From: JBBSVE01 sp038233815
GTDB lineage: Bacteria; Pseudomonadota; Alphaproteobacteria; Rhodobacterales; Rhodobacteraceae
Assembly: GCA_038233815.1 (NCBI GenBank)
Contig: JBBSVE010000057.1
Span: 1-17,329, forward strand
Length of the DNA: 17,329 nt
Reading direction: 5' to 3'
The notes under the pieces are model-generated. The model had not been told where the DNA came from. It saw only the letters and a list, made by a program, of their open reading frames with translations, and did not search any database. The position numbers and the translations under genes are program-made. Below, one piece after another: positions 15,575 through 17,329 of this stretch. Within the stretch, counting starts at the first letter, position 1; each line of letters begins with the position of its first letter.

Positions 15575-17040
15575 TCAGACGTCGCGCACCGTCGTCATCA
15601 TCCCTGAGGCCATGTGGTAGAGCTTGTGGCGATGAAACGGCCAGTCGCCGGGGTTGTCCGCGTCGAACGCGATGATCTCGCTTTCCATCGCCGGACCGAG
15701 GACGGTATCGCGCATTGCGACCCGAAGGCGCGCGCCCGAGCCCCCGTGACCTGAAAATGATGCCCGTGCAGGTGCATCGGGTGCGACATCATGGTGCGGT
15801 TGGTCATGGCGATCTCGACCCGCTCGCCCAGCGCCACCTCGAGCGGCTTGCGGTCCGCGAACGTGCGCCCGTCGATGCCCCAGACATAGGCCGTCATGTC
15901 GCTGGTCATGTAGCAGGCGATGCGACGGTCCGGGGGGAGGGGCGCGGTGGCCACCAGCCCACGCTCCTCCCCCGAAGGAGAGGGCGGGGGAGGTGTCAGC
16001 GGCCATGGCCCCGATCCGGTCGATCCGCGCGCGGTGGGTGGCGAACAAGATGCCGGTGCGGACGGCATCGCCGTCGCGCTGCGCGAGGATCGGGAACGCG
16101 CCGGCATCGGGGGGCATTTGCACCTCGATATTGAGGCGTTGCACCATCGTCAGCTCGAACGAGCGCCCCGGCGTGGGCATGACCGGCATCCCGTCCACCG
16201 CGGTCAGGGGCCCGGTGAGCGCGCCGAGGTCAATCCGGAAGTTGGTCGAGGAGGCGGCGTTGATGAGCCGGAGCCAGACCGGCGCATCCTTGTCGACGGT
16301 GACGACCTCGGGGTCGGAGAGGGCGCGGTCCTTGGCGGGGAAGGCGTAGAACGCAATATCGTTGAGATCCATCTGCATGGCGCCGTGCATCGGCATTGCG
16401 CCGGGCGCCGGGGCCATCCCGTCCATCGGCATTGCATGGCGGAATGGTCCATCCCCGCCATACCGTGCGCCATTGCGGGGGTGCCCGAGCCCACGTGGTC
16501 GGCGGCCCCGCCGGTCAGTTGCGCCAGCAGCGCCTCCGGCGGTATGAAGGAGAAGTCATGCAGGATCATCACGACCTCCTGCCGGTCCACGGGACCGTCG
16601 CGCAGGATCAGCGGTTCAGCCATCATCGCGGCCTCCTGCAAATCCAGATGCGAGTGCATCCAGTGGCTGCCACCGTGCGACAGATCGAATCGGACGTCCT
16701 GCGGCTGTCCGGGCGGAAGCGGGGCCTGCGGCACGGTATTGCCCTCCTGCGCGAAGGGCGGCGTGAGCCCGTGCCGATGGATGATCGTGGGCTCTGCCGT
16801 TGCATTCACCAGCCGCACGTCGAAGCCTTGGGCGCGGTCGAGCTTCAGGCCCGACCGACCCGCGGCGTCCGTGACGCCGAAGACACGCGCGGCCTTGCCC
16901 TGCACCTCCATCGTGCGCGTGCCGACGGTCAACCGGTGCAAAGGCATGGCGGCCGCTGCACGGGTGGCGGACCCGCCGAGGTTGCCCGCGAGGGCCGTCT
17001 GCCCGGCCGATGCCCACAGGGCTAGAACCGATGGCCCCAC
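15575..17040 (-). pseudogene. Multicopper oxidase (CopA/CueO-like), broken by three frameshifts
   Basis: Three cupredoxin-type regions are readable only by switching frame three times: near 16433-16434 (one base missing), at the C5 run 15969-15973 (one base extra) and within 15721-15745 (one base missing). Correcting these gives about 488 codons, normal for a periplasmic copper oxidase. Copper sites visible are HRHG, HSH in GSHWMHSH, HLHGHHF and HRHKLYHMASGMM. A Met-rich stretch (MAGMDHSAM... PMHGAMQM) lies mid-protein, as in copper-tolerance oxidases. The last motif should read HCH: the type-1 copper Cys is Arg (CGC at 15629-15631, one base from TGC). HWHG likewise reads HRHG (16774-16776). 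No in-frame ATG was found. GTG at 17038-17040 with AGGA 9 nt upstream is the best start; the frame stays open to TTG at 17106. Confidence 0.85.
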
Positions 17041-17145
17041 AAGGGGCAATCCTTCCGTATGCTTCGGAGCCGGCGGACCGTCAGCGACGACCGGCCGAGA
17101 GAGCAAATCTCGCGGATCATTCCGACAAGGCGCGCGCGATACCTA

Positions 17146-17174
17146 ATCATACGCTGCACCGGGTGTTTTGCCAA
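17146..17174 (-). promoter_or_regulatory. Near-consensus sigma-70 promoter of the broken multicopper oxidase gene
   Basis: On the minus strand TTGGCA (17169-17174) and TATGAT (17146-17151) are exactly 17 nt apart, each matching consensus at 5 of 6 positions. Transcription would start near 17139, about 100 nt before the GTG start. This is the best sigma-70 promoter in the window. Confidence 0.65.
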
Positions 17175-17215
17175 AGCAGGCATCGCCCGGCCGTGTCCCA
17201 GCAGTTGGTGTAAGA

Positions 17216-17255
17216 GGCCGCGCGCGGAGCCTCCGGCGTAGCGCAGCGCGCGGCC
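17216..17255. repeat. 10-bp perfect inverted repeat near the right edge
   Basis: GGCCGCGCGC (17216-17225) and GCGCGCGGCC (17246-17255) flank a 20-nt spacer. It lies just upstream of the oxidase promoter and could end a transcript entering from the right. There is no U-tract, so a terminator role is only a guess. Confidence 0.45.
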
Positions 17256-17329
17256 GGCGGTAATGCTGGCGGTCACCGCCGATTTTCGGAGAAGGTTCGG
17301 GTTGCGAGACCTGTAACCATAACCGGAGA

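Noticed and set aside
13426..15675. A 749-codon plus-strand frame opposite the flavin monooxygenase
   Set aside because: No motif; antisense shadow of a gene with intact FAD and NADPH motifs and a strong ribosome site.
15575..17106. Programmed frameshifting in the multicopper oxidase
   Set aside because: Three shifts in alternating directions, no slippery heptamer with downstream structure recognised, and loss of the type-1 Cys fit decay or error better.
17010..17241. Two short plus-strand frames near the right edge
   Set aside because: Under 70 codons, no ribosome site or known family, and they overlap the promoter region.
17022..17329. A minus-strand open frame entering from the right edge
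   Set aside because: The translation is Arg-rich with no recognisable family. It contains the oxidase promoter and the inverted repeat and overlaps the start of the oxidase, so it is probably non-coding.

Overview
This is a high-GC, gene-dense segment that looks like a chromosome of the Rhodobacterales (Alphaproteobacteria). The evidence is a SmoE/F/G/K-type polyol ABC transporter, an RNase E with a large acidic insert in its S1 domain and a C-terminal GWW tail (as in Caulobacter and Rhodobacter), and GC-rich third codon positions throughout. No rRNA, tRNA, CRISPR array, insertion sequence or prophage was seen. The genus cannot be fixed from the sequence alone.

Left part (1-5378, all minus strand). 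This is a polyol uptake locus, read right to left: a HAD-family phosphatase-like gene, a SorC-family regulator that overlaps it by 4 nt (GTGA), then smoE (binding protein), smoF and smoG (permeases) and smoK (ATPase, cut by the left edge). A perfect TTGACA box and two overlapping inverted repeats, the likely operator, lie just ahead of smoE. A strong hairpin without a U-tract sits between smoE and smoF and probably sets the binding-protein to permease ratio.

Middle part. A type III polyketide synthase and an ICMT-like methyltransferase (minus strand, 5434-7030) form a two-gene set like Bacillus bpsA-bpsB, which makes alkylpyrones and methylates them. About 520 nt of divergent non-coding DNA follows, then rne (7555-10176, plus strand), closed by a textbook intrinsic terminator. 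Next on the plus strand come ccdA (thiol-disulfide transfer for cytochrome c maturation), a membrane-anchored alpha/beta-hydrolase-like protein of unknown role, and a cytochrome P450 whose ATG overlaps the hydrolase stop (ATGA).

Right part (minus strand). A flavin monooxygenase with an N-terminal NTF2/SnoaL-like domain converges on the P450 with only 23 nt between them. Behind it lies a multicopper oxidase gene broken by three frameshifts. It has also lost the conserved type-1 copper cysteine (HCH reads HRH), yet still carries a near-consensus sigma-70 promoter. The last ~150 nt hold a 10-bp inverted repeat and no gene that could be supported.

Most notable items: the decaying multicopper oxidase behind an intact promoter, the translationally coupled hydrolase-P450 pair, the polyketide synthase/methyltransferase pair, the palindromic operator at smoE, and the long rne leader. 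No clearly new multi-gene system could be demonstrated. The hydrolase-P450 pair is the best candidate for undescribed biochemistry.
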